A stretch of DNA of 62,892 bases. It comes from Caecitellus pseudoparvulus (taxonomy: Eukaryota; Bigyra: Bicosoecida). The stretch is from NCBI GenBank assembly GCA_965644315.1, contig CBFFRQ010000147.1, positions 1 to 62,892 of the forward strand, given 5' to 3'. Each line of letters opens with the position of its first letter. Position 1 is the stretch's first letter. The position numbers and the translations under genes were made by a program. The notes below the pieces were generated by a model. It was not told the origin of the DNA. It made no database searches and saw only the letters and a program-made list of their open reading frames with translations. Of the stretch, positions 22,601-37,600 are shown in pieces.

Positions 22601-25600
22601 GATGTTGTTGTTCACATGCACACGTTTGAGCCTGGGCAGCACAAGCAGGGCGTTCCCCGAGGCCTTCAATCTACAGCATCTTCCTTTGTTCCTGGGACAG
22701 ATCGTGTCATTGGTGCCCCGAACAGGAGGGAGTCCAACGCGTGTGACGCCATCCCGTCCGCAGTCTTGGACAGCCTTCAGGATGATTCATCGCAGACATC
22801 GGGAACTCAGCACGAGAGCGAAGCACTGCACGGTGCCGCCGACCTTGCCTCTTTCGTGGAGGACTCGCAGCTGGTGTACTCAACACAGTTCTCCGAACAC
22901 GACAAGCGGTATCGCCAGACCCCCTTGTGCATCGTTGTCTATGACTGTGGTGGCCCGGATCGCGCAACCCCAGCAACGTGTGATGATGAAAACTTGAGCT
23001 CTCACGTTAAGGCGCGTGCCTTCTCGTCGTTCCTCTACATCGTCGACCGCAATGACGCTCCTCAGCTGAAGGACCTGTACTCTTCTGTCACAACAAAGTC
23101 TGACTTCACTGACAGTTTTACTGTGGCCGAGAACACCCCGGCTGGCACCGTGATCGGCTCGCTGGAGTTTGCAGACGAGGACGTCGGGGACACGATCGGA
23201 ACCGTCGAGGTGTCTGGGGATGCTGCTGCCTTCTTTTCAGTGACTCATGCTCCCGCCGGGTGGGAGCTGGCGACGAGGAAAGCCTTCGACTTTGAGGACC
23301 CAAGTGCGAATCCAGGAGCGACCAATGCCATGACTGTCCAGCTTCGAGTCTTTGACTACAGGTCTCAGGGGCCGCCTGCAGAGAGCATCATTCCCATCAC
23401 TGTGACTGTCACTGATGAAAACGATCAAGACCATGCCCTTCTCAGCTCAGCTCTGAGTATTAATGAGCTCGTGCGGGACGCAACGCCGCCAACTGCTGGA
23501 ACCAGCCTGGGCTCGTTTTCGATTTCCAAGCCAGGCTCGCTTGGGCGCGGGCTTACCTCAGCGACGGTTAGCAGCACCAGCCTGGACGCAGGGAGCACCA
23601 TGTTTACACTGTCCACGTCCATCAATGACGCCGACGTGGACGACATCGTCATCACAGTGAGCACTTCGGCATCTGCTCCAGAAGTCGAGCTGGACCACGA
23701 GACAACGTCTTCTTTCACAATAACTGTGGACCTGGTGGATTCTGCATCCCCGACACGGTCCTCCACATTAACAGTGCCTGTTACCATCGCAGACATTGAC
23801 GACCCACCTGAGCTCCTACTTGACGAGACCAACAAGGCGACTTTGCTTCTGGATGACGCCTCCCACACCATCGGGGTCCTCCTGCAAGCGTCAGATGTTG
23901 ACTCAGATCTGCTTGCTTCAGACTTCGACGTCCAAGAGGGTGGCTCGACGTCCACTGTGTTTGGCGTCGCTGACGGGGAGGCACCCGGTGCCTTCCAGCT
24001 TGTTGTACTGGAGGGGGCGACCTTGTCCGCTGGCACCCACAGCCTCAGCGTCACCGTAACCACTGACGGCGCCGCCAGCCAGACTGGTACAGTTGACGTA
24101 GAAGTTCGAGACGCTGGGTACCACCCCAAGGCACAGGTCTTGCAGCACACGCTTTCTTTCACTGAAACAGACCTTGCCAGTACTTGTGAGACCGTCGCAC
24201 TGACAGACTTTGACTTGGACACCGACGAGTCATCGTTCGACGCGAGCGCCTACAGTGTGGAGCTGGATGGGGCCACTGCTACTGCTGCCACTGCAAACAA
24301 GCACGGTTTGGAGTTCAAGGTCCTGTACACTGATGCGCATGGACTGCAGCTGGCCGTGTGTCCAGTCGCTGCGAGTGCTCCAGGGCTCGAGCTTGACGGC
24401 AGCTCTCAGCTGGCTTCTTCCAACTCTTTCACAGTCAAGGTTGCTGACGCGGTCAGCAGTGATTTCGAAAACTCACCTGACACGTTACAGCTCACTGTGC
24501 TCGTCACGGCTGTGAACGAGGTGGCCACTGCTGCTGCGTACGACGCCGGGCGCGTCACGGAGCTGGAAGAGGATGCCCGTGACGCGTCGGGGGCGTTCGT
24601 GCCCCAGATGGTGGGCACAGTGACGTTGACGGATCCCGAGAGTGGCGTGTCGCCGGCTGCTGGCGTGTCTGCCAGTGTGGCCAGTGAGTACCTGAGTGTG
24701 GCGTGGGACAGCGACGCATCTGCGTGGCAGGTGTGGAGTGCAGGCGTGGACCTGTCGAATGCTGGGAGTGACCCGTACACGCTGGACTGCGCTGTGTCGT
24801 TTGTGGGCACGGGGGAGGCGGGTGTGGACGTGAGCGTGTCGACAGCGGCATGCAGCGTGTCGGTGACAGACCGGAGCGAGGCGCCGTCCGTGACGGCCGA
24901 GTTCCTGCAGAGCGGTGGGGCTGTGGCGAATGTGCGCGAGGAGGCAGTGTCACAGGTGGTGTTCTGTGTGGGTGAGAGCGACGTGGTGGATGGCGACAGT
25001 GCCGACTTTGGCAGTGCGGCACACACGATTGTGTCGGCTGAGCTGGTGGGGGAGGCGCCTGTGCCTGGTACGGGTGGTGCAAACAGCTTCTTTGACTTGG
25101 AGGTGACACCCGGCAGCAGCAGCTGCGTGATCACTGTGAGCACGAACGAGGGCACGGCTCCGTTGTTGAACTACGAGGAGGCAGCGGCGCACACGTTTGA
25201 CTTGGTGATCACGACGGGCGTGTCTGGCGATGCGGGCACGGAGGAGACGGTGATGGTGGGGTTCGTGGTGGATGTGACGGACATCCAGAAGGCGCCGTTC
25301 CTGTTGACTGGTGCGGGTGGCAGTGTGACGTCCAGTGTGAGCTTGGCAGTGCTGGAGGAGGAGCCTGCTGGTACCGAGGTGGGTCACTTGTACTTCAGTG
25401 ACGATGACGGTGACGCAGTGGAGAGCGTGGAGGTGCTGGGGTCTGACGTGTCACGGTTCGTGGTGGATGTGTCGGGGAGTGATGTGGTGGTGAAGACACT
25501 GGTGGTGTTTGACGCGGAGGACAGCCAGCCCAACAGCTACACGTTTGCGGTGCGGGTGAAGGAGGTGAAGCCGGCGGGTGTGCTGGCCAGCACGCGTGTC

Positions 25601-28600
25601 GTGACTGTGACGGTGGACATCATTGGAGTGGACGAGGCGCCGACGCTGGGCGTGGGTGTGGTGTTGGATGTGCCTGAGGCTGTGTCGGGTGCTGTGAGCG
25701 GCAGCCGTGGGAGCTGGTCCCGGAGCCCAGACGTGTCGTTCCCGTTGGCTGTGGGCACTGTGCCAGCCGCTGACGTGGACACTGCGGCGAGCAGCTTGGT
25801 GTTTGGCGCGACAGACAGCGACTGGGACTTCTCTGGCGCTGTGCTGCGCATCGCATCTGGGAGCAGCATCATGGCGAGTGCCTTGGACTTTGAGGCGTCT
25901 GACCCCGCGGCCAGCTGGTCTGTGCCAGTGACAGTGTCGGACGGCACGACCACCGACACGGGCAGTGTGACTGTGCAGGTGGTGGACAGGAACGACCCAC
26001 CTGCGCTGGTGGGCACGGGGAGCCACGCTGGCATCGAGGAGAACGCGGCTGATGGCACGATCGTGTCGCACATCGCAGACGGCAGCGCGGCAGGCATCGG
26101 GAGCGAGAGTGCTGTCGTGGCGTTCTTCGACGAGGACGGTGACGTGGGCGACGCCTTGCAGTCGTTGAGTCTGAGTGTGTCGCCAGCGTACTTCGGGGAG
26201 CTGTTCACGCTGGAGGCGTCGACGGCAAGCGGTGACGGTGCGAACTACGCACACATCGTGTATCGGTCTGTGGGGTCCAAGTCGCTGGATGCGGAGGACG
26301 TGATGCTGCCGGCTGGGGGCGTGATCACGATGACGGTGCGCGGTCGTGACGTGTGGCCGGTGTCGAGCGAGGCGGTGGGGGATGTGGAGCATGTGTTCAG
26401 TGTGAAGGTGTTTGACGTGAACGAGGAGCCGACAGCATCGGGGCTCAGTGCGACGATTGGAGAGTCAGCGGTTGGAGCGGCGCCTGCGTCATTTGCCGTG
26501 ACTGTGCGGGATGTGGACGTCGGCCACACGCTGAGCGTGAAGAGCTTGGACGTGAACGCGCCTGATACTTTGCGCGTGACCTTGAGCCACGTGGCATCTT
26601 CGTACACTGCAGCTGTCGCTGGTACACCCGGCACTCTGACAGTGACTGTGACGCTGGATGCAGGTGATTTTGAGGAGGGTGCCACGTTCACTGCGGCCTT
26701 GGTGATCACAGACGACTGGGGCACGCCTATGGACACACCATTCTTGTTGGAAGTGACGATGACGCCGGTGAACGAGGTGGCCACTGCTGCTGCGTACGAC
26801 GCCGGGCGCGTCACGGAGCTGGAAGAGGATGCCCGTGACGCGTCGGGGGCGTTCGTGCCCCAGATGGTGGGCACAGTGACGTTGACGGATCCCGAGAGTG
26901 GCGTGTCGCCGGCTGCTGGCGTGTCTGCCAGTGTGGCCAGTGAGTACCTGAGTGTGGCGTGGGACAGCGACGCATCTGCGTGGCAGGTGTGGAGTGCAGG
27001 CGTGGACCTGTCGAATGCTGGGAGTGACCCGTACACGCTGGACTGCGCTGTGTCGTTTGTGGGCACGGGGGAGGCGGGTGTGGACGTGAGCGTGTCGACA
27101 GCGGCATGCAGCGTGTCGGTGACAGACCGGAGCGAGGCGCCGTCCGTGACGGCCGAGTTCCTGCAGAGCGGTGGGGCTGTGGCGAATGTGCGCGAGGAGG
27201 CAGTGTCACAGGTGGTGTTCTGTGTGGGTGAGAGCGACGTGGTGGATGGCGACAGTGCCGACTTTGGCAGTGCGGCACACACGATTGTGTCGGCTGAGCT
27301 GGTGGGGGAGGCGCCTGTGCCTGGTACGGGTGGTGCAAACAGCTTCTTTGACTTGGAGGTGACACCCGGCAGCAGCAGCTGCGTGATCACTGTGAGCACG
27401 AACGAGGGCACGGCTCCGTTGTTGAACTACGAGGAGGCAGCGGCGCACACGTTTGACTTGGTGATCACGACGGGCGTGTCTGGCGATGCGGGCACGGAGG
27501 AGACGGTGACGGTGGGGTTCGTGGTGGATGTGACGGACATCCAGAAGGCGCCGTTCCTGTTGACTGGTGCGGGTGGCAGTGTGACGTCCAGTGTGAGCTT
27601 GGCAGTGCTGGAGGAGGAGCCTGCTGGTACCGAGGTGGGTCACTTGTACTTCAGTGACGATGACGGTGACGCAGTGGAGAGCGTGGAGGTGCTGGGGTCT
27701 GACGTGTCACGGTTCGTGGTGGATGTGTCGGGGAGTGATGTGGTGGTGAAGACACTGGTGGTGTTTGACGCGGAGGACAGCCAGCCCAACAGCTACACGT
27801 TTGCGGTGCGGGTGAAGGAGGTGAAGCCGGCGGGTGTGCTGGCCAGCACGCGTGTCGTGACTGTGACGGTGGACATCATTGGAGTGGACGAGGCGCCGAC
27901 GCTGGGCGTGGGTGTGGTGTTGGATGTGCCTGAGGCTGTGTCGGGTGCTGTGAGCGGCAGCCGTGGGAGCTGGTCCCGGAGCCCAGACGTGTCGTTCCCG
28001 TTGGCTGTGGGCACTGTGCCAGCCGCTGACGTGGACACTGCGGCGAGCAGCTTGGTGTTTGGCGCGACAGACAGCGACTGGGACTTCTCTGGCGCTGTGC
28101 TGCGCATCGCATCTGGGAGCAGCATCATGGCGAGTGCCTTGGACTTTGAGGCGTCTGACCCCGCGGCCAGCTGGTCTGTGCCAGTGACAGTGTCGGACGG
28201 CACGACCACCGACACGGGCAGTGTGACTGTGCAGGTGGTGGACAGGAACGACCCACCTGCGCTGGTGGGCACGGGGAGCCACGCTGGCATCGAGGAGAAC
28301 GCGGCTGATGGCACGATCGTGTCGCACATCGCAGACGGCAGCGCGGCAGGCATCGGGAGCGAGAGTGCTGTCGTGGCGTTCTTCGACGAGGACGGTGACG
28401 TGGGCGACGCCTTGCAGTCGTTGAGTCTGAGTGTGTCGCCAGCGTACTTCGGGGAGCTGTTCACGCTGGAGGCGTCGACGGCAAGCGGTGACGGTGCGAA
28501 CTACGCACACATCGTGTATCGGTCTGTGGGGTCCAAGTCGCTGGATGCGGAGGACGTGATGCTGCCGGCTGGGGGCGTGATCACGATGACGGTGCGCGGT

Positions 28601-31600
28601 CGTGACGTGTGGCCGGTGTCGAGCGAGGCGGTGGGGGATGTGGAGCATGTGTTCAGTGTGAAGGTGTTTGACGTGAACGAGGAGCCGACAGCATCGGGGC
28701 TCAGTGCGACGATTGGAGAGTCAGCGGTTGGAGCGGCGCCTGCGTCATTTGCCGTGACTGTGCGGGATGTGGACGTCGGCCACACGCTGAGCGTGAAGAG
28801 CTTGGACGTGAACGCGCCTGATACTTTGCGCGTGACCTTGAGCCACGTGGCATCTTCGTACACTGCAGCTGTCGCTGGTACACCCGGCACTCTGACAGTG
28901 ACTGTGACGCTGGATGCAGGTGATTTTGAGGAGGGTGCCACGTTCACTGCGGCCTTGGTGATCACAGACGACTGGGGCACGCCTATGGACACACCATTCT
29001 TGTTGGAAGTGACGATGACGCCGGTGAACGAGGTGGCCACTGCTGCTGCGTACGACGCCGGGCGCGTCACGGAGCTGGAAGAGGATGCCCGTGACGCGTC
29101 GGGGGCGTTCGTGCCCCAGATGGTGGGCACAGTGACGTTGACGGATCCCGAGAGTGGCGTGTCGCCGGCTGCTGGCGTGTCTGCCAGTGTGGCCAGTGAG
29201 TACCTGAGTGTGGCGTGGGACAGCGACGCATCTGCGTGGCAGGTGTGGAGTGCAGGCGTGGACCTGTCGAATGCTGGGAGTGACCCGTACACGCTGGACT
29301 GCGCTGTGTCGTTTGTGGGCACGGGGGAGGCGGGTGTGGACGTGAGCGTGTCGACAGCGGCATGCAGCGTGTCGGTGACAGACCGGAGCGAGGCGCCGTC
29401 CGTGACGGCCGAGTTCCTGCAGAGCGGTGGGGCTGTGGCGAATGTGCGCGAGGAGGCAGTGTCACAGGTGGTGTTCTGTGTGGGTGAGAGCGACGTGGTG
29501 GATGGCGACAGTGCCGACTTTGGCAGTGCGGCACACACGATTGTGTCGGCTGAGCTGGTGGGGGAGGCGCCTGTGCCTGGTACGGGTGGTGCAAACAGCT
29601 TCTTTGACTTGGAGGTGACACCCGGCAGCAGCAGCTGCGTGATCACTGTGAGCACGAACGAGGGCACGGCTCCGTTGTTGAACTACGAGGAGGCAGCGGC
29701 GCACACGTTTGACTTGGTGATCACGACGGGCGTGTCTGGCGATGCGGGCACGGAGGAGACGGTGACGGTGGGGTTCGTGGTGGATGTGACGGACATCCAG
29801 AAGGCGCCGTTCCTGTTGACTGGTGCGGGTGGCAGTGTGACGTCCAGTGTGAGCTTGGCAGTGCTGGAGGAGGAGCCTGCTGGTACCGAGGTGGGTCACT
29901 TGTACTTCAGTGACGATGACGGTGACGCAGTGGAGAGCGTGGAGGTGCTGGGGTCTGACGTGTCACGGTTCGTGGTGGATGTGTCGGGGAGTGATGTGGT
30001 GGTGAAGACACTGGTGGTGTTTGACGCGGAGGACAGCCAGCCCAACAGCTACACGTTTGCGGTGCGGGTGAAGGAGGTGAAGCCGGCGGGTGTGCTGGCC
30101 AGCACGCGTGTCGTGACTGTGACGGTGGACATCATTGGAGTGGACGAGGCGCCGACGCTGGGCGTGGGTGTGGTGTTGGATGTGCCTGAGGCTGTGTCGG
30201 GTGCTGTGAGCGGCAGCCGTGGGAGCTGGTCCCGGAGCCCAGACGTGTCGTTCCCGCTCTCGATTGCCCCTGTTCCAGTTGAGGATGCAGACGCAGGCGT
30301 TGGTTCCCTTACGTTTAGCTCGACAGACAGCGACTGGGACTTCTCTGGCGCTGTGCTGCGCATCGCATCTGGGAGCAGCATCATGGCGAGTGCCTTGGAC
30401 TTTGAGGCGTCTGACCCCGCGGCCAGCTGGTCTGTGCCAGTGACAGTGTCGGACGGCACGACCACCGACACGGGCAGTGTGACTGTGCAGGTGGTGGACA
30501 GGAACGACCCACCTGCGCTGGTGGGCACGGGGAGCCACGCTGGCATCGAGGAGAACGCGGCTGATGGCACGATCGTGTCGCACATCGCAGACGGCAGCGC
30601 GGCAGGCATCGGGAGCGAGAGTGCTGTCGTGGCGTTCTTCGACGAGGACGGTGACGTGGGCGACGCCTTGCAGTCGTTGAGTCTGAGTGTGTCGCCAGCG
30701 TACTTCGGGGAGCTGTTCACGCTGGAGGCGTCGACGGCAAGCGGTGACGGTGCGAACTACGCACACATCGTGTATCGGTCTGTGGGGTCCAAGTCGCTGG
30801 ATGCGGAGGACGTGATGCTGCCGGCTGGGGGCGTGATCACGATGACGGTGCGCGGTCGTGACGTGTGGCCGGTGTCGAGCGAGGCGGTGGGGGATGTGGA
30901 GCATGTGTTCAGTGTGAAGGTGTTTGACGTGAACGAGGAGCCGACAGCATCGGGGCTCAGTGCGACGATTGCAGAGTCAGCGGTTGGAGCGGCGCCTGCG
31001 TCATTTGCCGTGACTGTGCGGGATGTGGACGTCGGCCACACGCTGAGAGTGAAGAGCTTGGACGTGAACGCGCCTGATACTTTGCGCGTGACCTTGAGCC
31101 ACGTGGCATCTTCGTACACTGCAGCTGTCGCTGGTACACCCGGCACTCTGACAGTGACTGTGACGCTGGATGCAGGTGATTTTGAGGAGGGTGCCACGTT
31201 CACTGCGGCCTTGGTGATCACAGACGACTGGGGCACGCCTATGGACACACCATTCTTGTTGGAAGTGACGATGACGCCGGTGAACGAGGTGGCCACTGCT
31301 GCTGCGTACGACGCCGGGCGCGTCACGGAGCTGGAAGAGGATGCCCGTGATGCGTCGGGGGCGTTCGTGCCCCAGATGGTGGGCACAGTGACGTTGACGG
31401 ATCCCGAGAGTGGCGTGTCGCCGGCTGCTGGCGTGTCTGCCAGTGTGGCCAGTGAGTACCTGAGTGTGGCGTGGGACAGCGACGCATCTGCGTGGCAGGT
31501 GTGGAGTGCAGGCGTGGACCTGTCGAATGCTGGGAGTGACCCGTACACGCTGGACTGCGCTGTGTCGTTTGTGGGCACGGGGGAGGCGGGTGTGGACGTG

Positions 31601-34600
31601 AGCGTGTCGACAGCGGCATGCAGCGTGTCGGTGACAGACCGGAGCGAGGCGCCGTCCGTGACGGCCGAGTTCCTGCAGAGCGGTGGGGCTGTGGCGAACG
31701 TGCGCGAGGAGGCAGTGTCACAGGTGGTGTTCTGTGTGGGTGAGAGCGACGTGGTGGATGGCGACAGTGCCGACTTTGGCAGTGCGGCACACACGATTGT
31801 GTCGGCTGAGCTGGTGGGGGAGGCGCCTGTGCCTGGTACGGGTGGTGCAAACAGCTTCTTTGACTTGGAGGTGACACCCGGCAGCAGCAGCTGCGTGATC
31901 ACTGTGAGCACGAACGAGGGCACGGCTCCGTTGTTGAACTACGAGGAGGCAGCGGCGCACACGTTTGACTTGGTGATCACGACGGGCGTGTCTGGCGATG
32001 CGGGCACGGAGGAGACGGTGACGGTGGGGTTCGTGGTGGATGTGACGGACATCCAGAAGGCGCCGTTCCTGTTGACTGGTGCGGGTGGCAGTGTGACGTC
32101 CAGTGTGAGCTTGGCAGTGCTGGAGGAGGAGCCTGCTGGTACCGAGGTGGGTCACTTGTACTTCAGTGACGATGACGGTGACGCAGTGGAGAGCGTGGAG
32201 GTGCTGGGGTCTGACGTGTCACGGTTCGTGGTGGATGTGTCGGGGAGTGATGTGGTGGTGAAGACACTGGTGGTGTTTGACGCGGAGGACAGCCAGCCCA
32301 ACAGCTACACGTTTGCGGTGCGGGTGAAGGAGGTGAAGCCGGCGGGTGTGCTGGCCAGCACGCGTGTCGTGACTGTGACGGTGGACATCATTGGAGTGGA
32401 CGAGGCGCCGACGCTGGGCGTGGGTGTGGTGTTGGATGTGCCTGAGGCTGTGTCGGGTGCTGTGAGCGGCAGCCGTGGGAGCTGGTCCCGGAGCCCAGAC
32501 GTGTCGTTCCCGTTGGCTGTGGGCACTGTGCCAGCCGCTGACGTGGACACTGCGGCGAGCAGCTTGGTGTTTGGCGCGACAGACAGCGACTGGGACTTCT
32601 CTGGCGCTGTGCTGCGCATCGCATCTGGGAGCAGCATCATGGCGAGTGCCTTGGACTTTGAGGCGTCTGACCCCGCGGCCAGCTGGTCTGTGCCAGTGAC
32701 AGTGTCGGACGGCACGACCACCGACACGGGCAGTGTGACTGTGCAGGTGGTGGACAGGAACGACCCACCTGCGCTGGTGGGCACGGGGAGCCACGCTGGC
32801 ATCGAGGAGAACGCGGCTGATGGCACGATCGTGTCGCACATCGCAGACGGCAGCGCGGCAGGCATCGGGAGCGAGAGTGCTGTCGTGGCGTTCTTCGACG
32901 AGGACGGTGACGTGGGCGACGCCTTGCAGTCGTTGAGTCTGAGTGTGTCGCCAGCGTACTTCGGGGAGCTGTTCACGCTGGAGGCGTCGACGGCAAGCGG
33001 TGACGGTGCGAACTACGCACACATCGTGTATCGGTCTGTGGGGTCCAAGTCGCTGGATGCGGAGGACGTGATGCTGCCGGCTGGGGGCGTGATCACGATG
33101 ACGGTGCGCGGTCGTGACGTGTGGCCGGTGTCGAGCGAGGCGGTGGGGGATGTGGAGCATGTGTTCAGTGTGAAGGTGTTTGACGTGAACGAGGTTTCGC
33201 AGATTGTGTCCACCTCAGCCTCTGTGGCAGAGGCCACTGATGAATCCGTGCCGGGCAATTTTACGCTGTATGTGACTGATGTAGATGTTGGAGATGTGTT
33301 GAGCGCAACATCTGTCAGTGTTTCTGGCACCGCGTCAGGAATCTCAATCAGCATGTCAGAGCAAGAGTTCAGTAGGGATGCGACCACATTGGTGGGCACA
33401 CTGTCGGTAGTTGTGCAGCTTGATGAAGGCGACTTTGAGGCTGTGCAAGGTTTTGACTGCGTGCTTGTGGTGAGTGGAGATGGAGCTGGAGTGGCGTCTT
33501 TCGACGTCGAAGTAACATTGACTGACGTAAACGAGCGGCCGAAAGTTGCTCTCTCTGGCGGCGTGAGCACTATTCAGGTTGAGGAGAACACAAACAGTGT
33601 CACAGGTGGTTTGGTCTTTACCGACCCTGAGGGTGCCTCTCTTGAGGGCGCGGTTCGCGTCGCAGGGTCAGCGCCCTTTGCAGTTGCTCGGTTATCAGGC
33701 ACTGGCGGCGTAAGTGAATGGAGTGTACAGTACCTTGGACAACCTCTGGATTTTGAATCTGATACAGAGTCAGCTGTGCTCTCCTTCACTGTGGTCGTCG
33801 ACGATGGTGTCGAAAGGGAGTACACCTTTGATGTCACCCTGACAAATGTCTTGGAAGACTTGGTGTTGGATACGAGCGTGGTGATCCTACGGGAGGGCAG
33901 CTCCACCACTTCAAGCAGAGTTGTTGTGTCTGATCCAGATGGACATGCACTGTCAGTGGGCAATCTGGGCATGGTCACCGGAGGAGTTGTGCTGTCTCAG
34001 GAGGCCTCCAGTTCAGGCACCGTCACCGCCGTTTTCACCGGAGGCAGCCAGCTTGACTTCGAGACTCAGCCCATGGTGCCTATTGAGCTGGTTGTCCTCA
34101 AGAACGGAGCACAAAACGCACTTCAACTGACGATTCATGTTGAAGACTACAACGAAGCGCCAACTGTCCAGCTGCCCGACTCGTTTGAAATCCCAGAGGG
34201 ATCCAGCCAAGGAACCCCCGCTTCGGGAGCTTTTACAGTATCCAATCCCGAAGGCGCCGTCTCTGCTTCAAACATTCACGTTGCATCCTCTGACTGGGCT
34301 GTGCAGGCAGGAAGCCAGCCTGGTGAGTACCACTTGGTCCAGGTGGGCGGTACATATGACTTTGAAACCCAAGGCAGTGTGGACCTGCAGCTGACCATCG
34401 ATGACTCGAGTGACTCTCCAGTTCCCTTGGACGACCCTGTTGCTGAAAGTGCTCTTCGCGTGTTCACTGCCACGGTGCTCTTGACCGATGTGAACGAGCC
34501 GCTGCGAATGGCTTCCAACTCAGCTGTCGAGTTCACCCTCACTGAGGCTGCGTTGGAGGGTTCTAGGCTTGGAAGCACGTCTGACCACATTGTCGTCGAG

Positions 34601-37600
34601 GACGAGGATTTCGCAGCCCCCGAAGACGTTGCCGCCTATTCTCTCAGAATCATCGGCAGCACTCCTGAGATTGACGACGTGCAGTCGCTCTTCTCCTTGT
34701 CCAAGGCAGGCGCTGGACAGTGGTCGTTGGGCACAGAGCCCTTCACGAAGCAAATGATTGGCAAGCTGCACCCTGAGCAGACCCTCCACTTGGAAGCTAC
34801 CGATGAATCAGGCAGCTCTTTCGATGCAGGCTTTGACGTGACAGTTACGGTCGGTCCCATGGCTCCGTTCCTCCTGTCTGATGAGGTTTTGTTTGTGAAT
34901 GAGAACTTGAAAGCTGGAACTGTCATGGCGCAGTTGAACATTGCTGACATTGACGGGGGAGTCCCAGGCTCCGTGCGAGTGCTGGGTGAGGGCGAGTCCA
35001 GCTTCAGTGTTTCGTTTGTGCAGGGCGTGTGGTCCATGCTGACTCTTGTGTCCTTTGACAAGGAGAGTAAAGACGAGTTTTCCTTCCCTATTGTCATGGC
35101 CGACACTTCTGTCCCGCCAATGACCCGCCTGGTGAACCTCCGGATTAACGTTCTGGACCGCAACGAGTACCCCTCTCGCCCTGGCACCCAGCCTGGCGCG
35201 CCTGTGTCCTTCGCCTTTGCCGAGGGCGTCGCTGCAGGGGAGTGGTTCGGCATGCTGCCGACATTTGACGTGGACCGCAACGAGACTGGCCTGCTGCGCA
35301 TCACTGCCCAGACGCCCAACACCTTCAGCAACTCTGGTGATGACTGGACCCTGGTGCGGCGTGAGGCTGGTTGGGCTCTATCCAACGCCTTTGATGCCGA
35401 CTACGAGGCTGGCCAGGATGCCGAGAGCACCATCACCATCGAGCTGGCAGATGAGCGCGAGCCAACCGTCGTGACTGCCACCTTCACCGTCAAGGTGCAG
35501 GTGCTGAACGTGAACGAGGGCGGCATGCTGACCACTGGCACCACCTTCAGTGTGGCTGAGGATGTCGGGTACCAGCAGGAGCTGGCCGTGGGCCGCACAG
35601 TCGGCACCATTGCCTGGTCGGATGAGGATGACTTCACAGGGCACACTGCCCAGTACACTGCTGCCATCCAGGGCGACGTCCCCTTCACCCTGGTGTCCAC
35701 TGGCCCCAAGGCCTGGGACATTGACACGGCAGCTGGAATTGACTTTGAGGCTGTCTCCAGCTACACCTTCGACGTGGTTGTGGCGGATGCTGACCCTCTC
35801 GTGCTGCCCAACGCAGCTGGTGGGCAGATAGGCAAGACCTGGACCACCACCTACACCATCGCCGTATCTGACGTGGCTGAGCCCACAGTGACGGCGACAC
35901 CCAGTGTCACAGCCACGCCTTCCTCCAGCGCCTCGCCTTCCGTCACTGCCGCTGTGACGCCCAGCCGCACAGCCGTGCCGACGCCATCCTCCACCTCTGC
36001 CGTGACACCCTCCGCCACCCCCACCCGCACCGCAGTGCCATCGCGCTCCCCTGGCTCAGTGCCCACTGCATCTGTGTCTCCCAGTGCTGCTGCGACGCCC
36101 TCCACCACGCCTGTGCCAGGTGTCGTTCAGAAGGTTGGAGGTGGCCTGACTCAGCTGGGCGCAGTGGTACCACTGGGCAGCGAAACTGGCTCCACGCCCC
36201 CCACACTCCTGTTCAGCGCCAGCTCCATCTCCACTGGCAACGAGCTGTACCGCCAGGACTTCCCTGCTGCTGTGAGCCTGGCCGCTGAGCTGGCTGACGG
36301 CACCCTGTCTTCCTCCCCCTCCCAGCTGAGGCGTGTGCCTGTCCAGGACGCCGTGTGCTTCGTGGCTGCTTCCACACAGCACGGCAAGGAGGTCTTCTGC
36401 TACACCAACGCGGACCGCGTGTGGCTGGCTAGCGACGTCTCCCCTGGTGCAGCAGGCAGCAACCCCAAGATCCTGGCCGTGACCGGCAGCGCCTTGATCG
36501 TCAGCGCCACTGTGCAGGGCTCGTCTCGCTCTGCCATCTACCGTGTGAGCGTGGACGCCACTGCCCCGAACACCTGGAGCAAGGTGGGCGACCTGCACAA
36601 CGCACGCCTGTACACCAAGACCGCCTCTGGTGCGTACTTCGTCGCGACAGGTGCAGACGACCAGGAGCACGTGTACACCGGTATGGGCGCCGTGGTCACC
36701 GCCATCGACACGACCTCTGCGAATGCGGTCACCATCGAGTCCATGGCCGCTGCCAAGGACTCCCTCATCCTGTCTGGCTCTGACGCCGCTGGTGTTGTCT
36801 CTGTGCGCCTGTTCACGCCCGACACCACTGGCCCCACCACCGGCACCGTCATCACCCTGGGCCTTGCACGCCGTGCCCTGTCTGGCCGTGCCCTGCAGAG
36901 TGTGCGCAGCCCACGCTTCATGACGACTCTGGGCGAGGACGTGTACTTCGCGTGGCGCTCGGAGTCTGACCCCAGCAAGGATGCGCTGTGGCGCGTGCAG
37001 GCCACTGGCGAGGCGACGGAGGTGGCCATGATCCCCAAGCCTGCCTCCGCACCCACCACCGCCACTGTGCGAGCTGCCTCCATCATCGCAGCAGGCGGAT
37101 CCATCTTCGTGGAGAGCTCTGGCGCGTCAGGAGACGCCACCGTCACTGACATCTTCAAGTGGGTGGACGGCACCTGGTTCGCCCTGAGCAGCCGAGACGT
37201 GTCTGCCGGGCGCGATGTCGGCTCCAACCCTAGCGCCCTCACCTCCATCTCCGACAACGCCTTCTCCTACTCCGCCACGACCAGCGGCGAGAGCAGCCCT
37301 GACACCTTCATCTTCGACGCTGCTCGCTCCGCCACTGCTTCCGCGGTCATGCCCAGCGTGAGCCCCACGCCTTCCGGCAGCCCTGTGCCCGCTGCCCAGG
37401 CATCTCAGCCCGAGCCTGAGGCTGAAGACAACAGCGGTGCCCTGAGCGCCGGCATCGCCGTCATCGCTGTACTGGTCATCGCCATCGGCGCCTTCATGGT
37501 GTACCGCGCTGGCGTCTGCTCCAAGCGCAAGGAGCCCAAGGCCGTGCCCGCCACCCCCGTGAACCAGGGTGCCGCGGCCCCTGCTGCCCCCGCAGCAACC

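Noticed and set aside
25451-33160. Repeated minus-strand His/Arg-rich frames of 313 and 388 codons
   Set aside because: They are antisense shadows of the 2,256-bp coding array and recur at its period.
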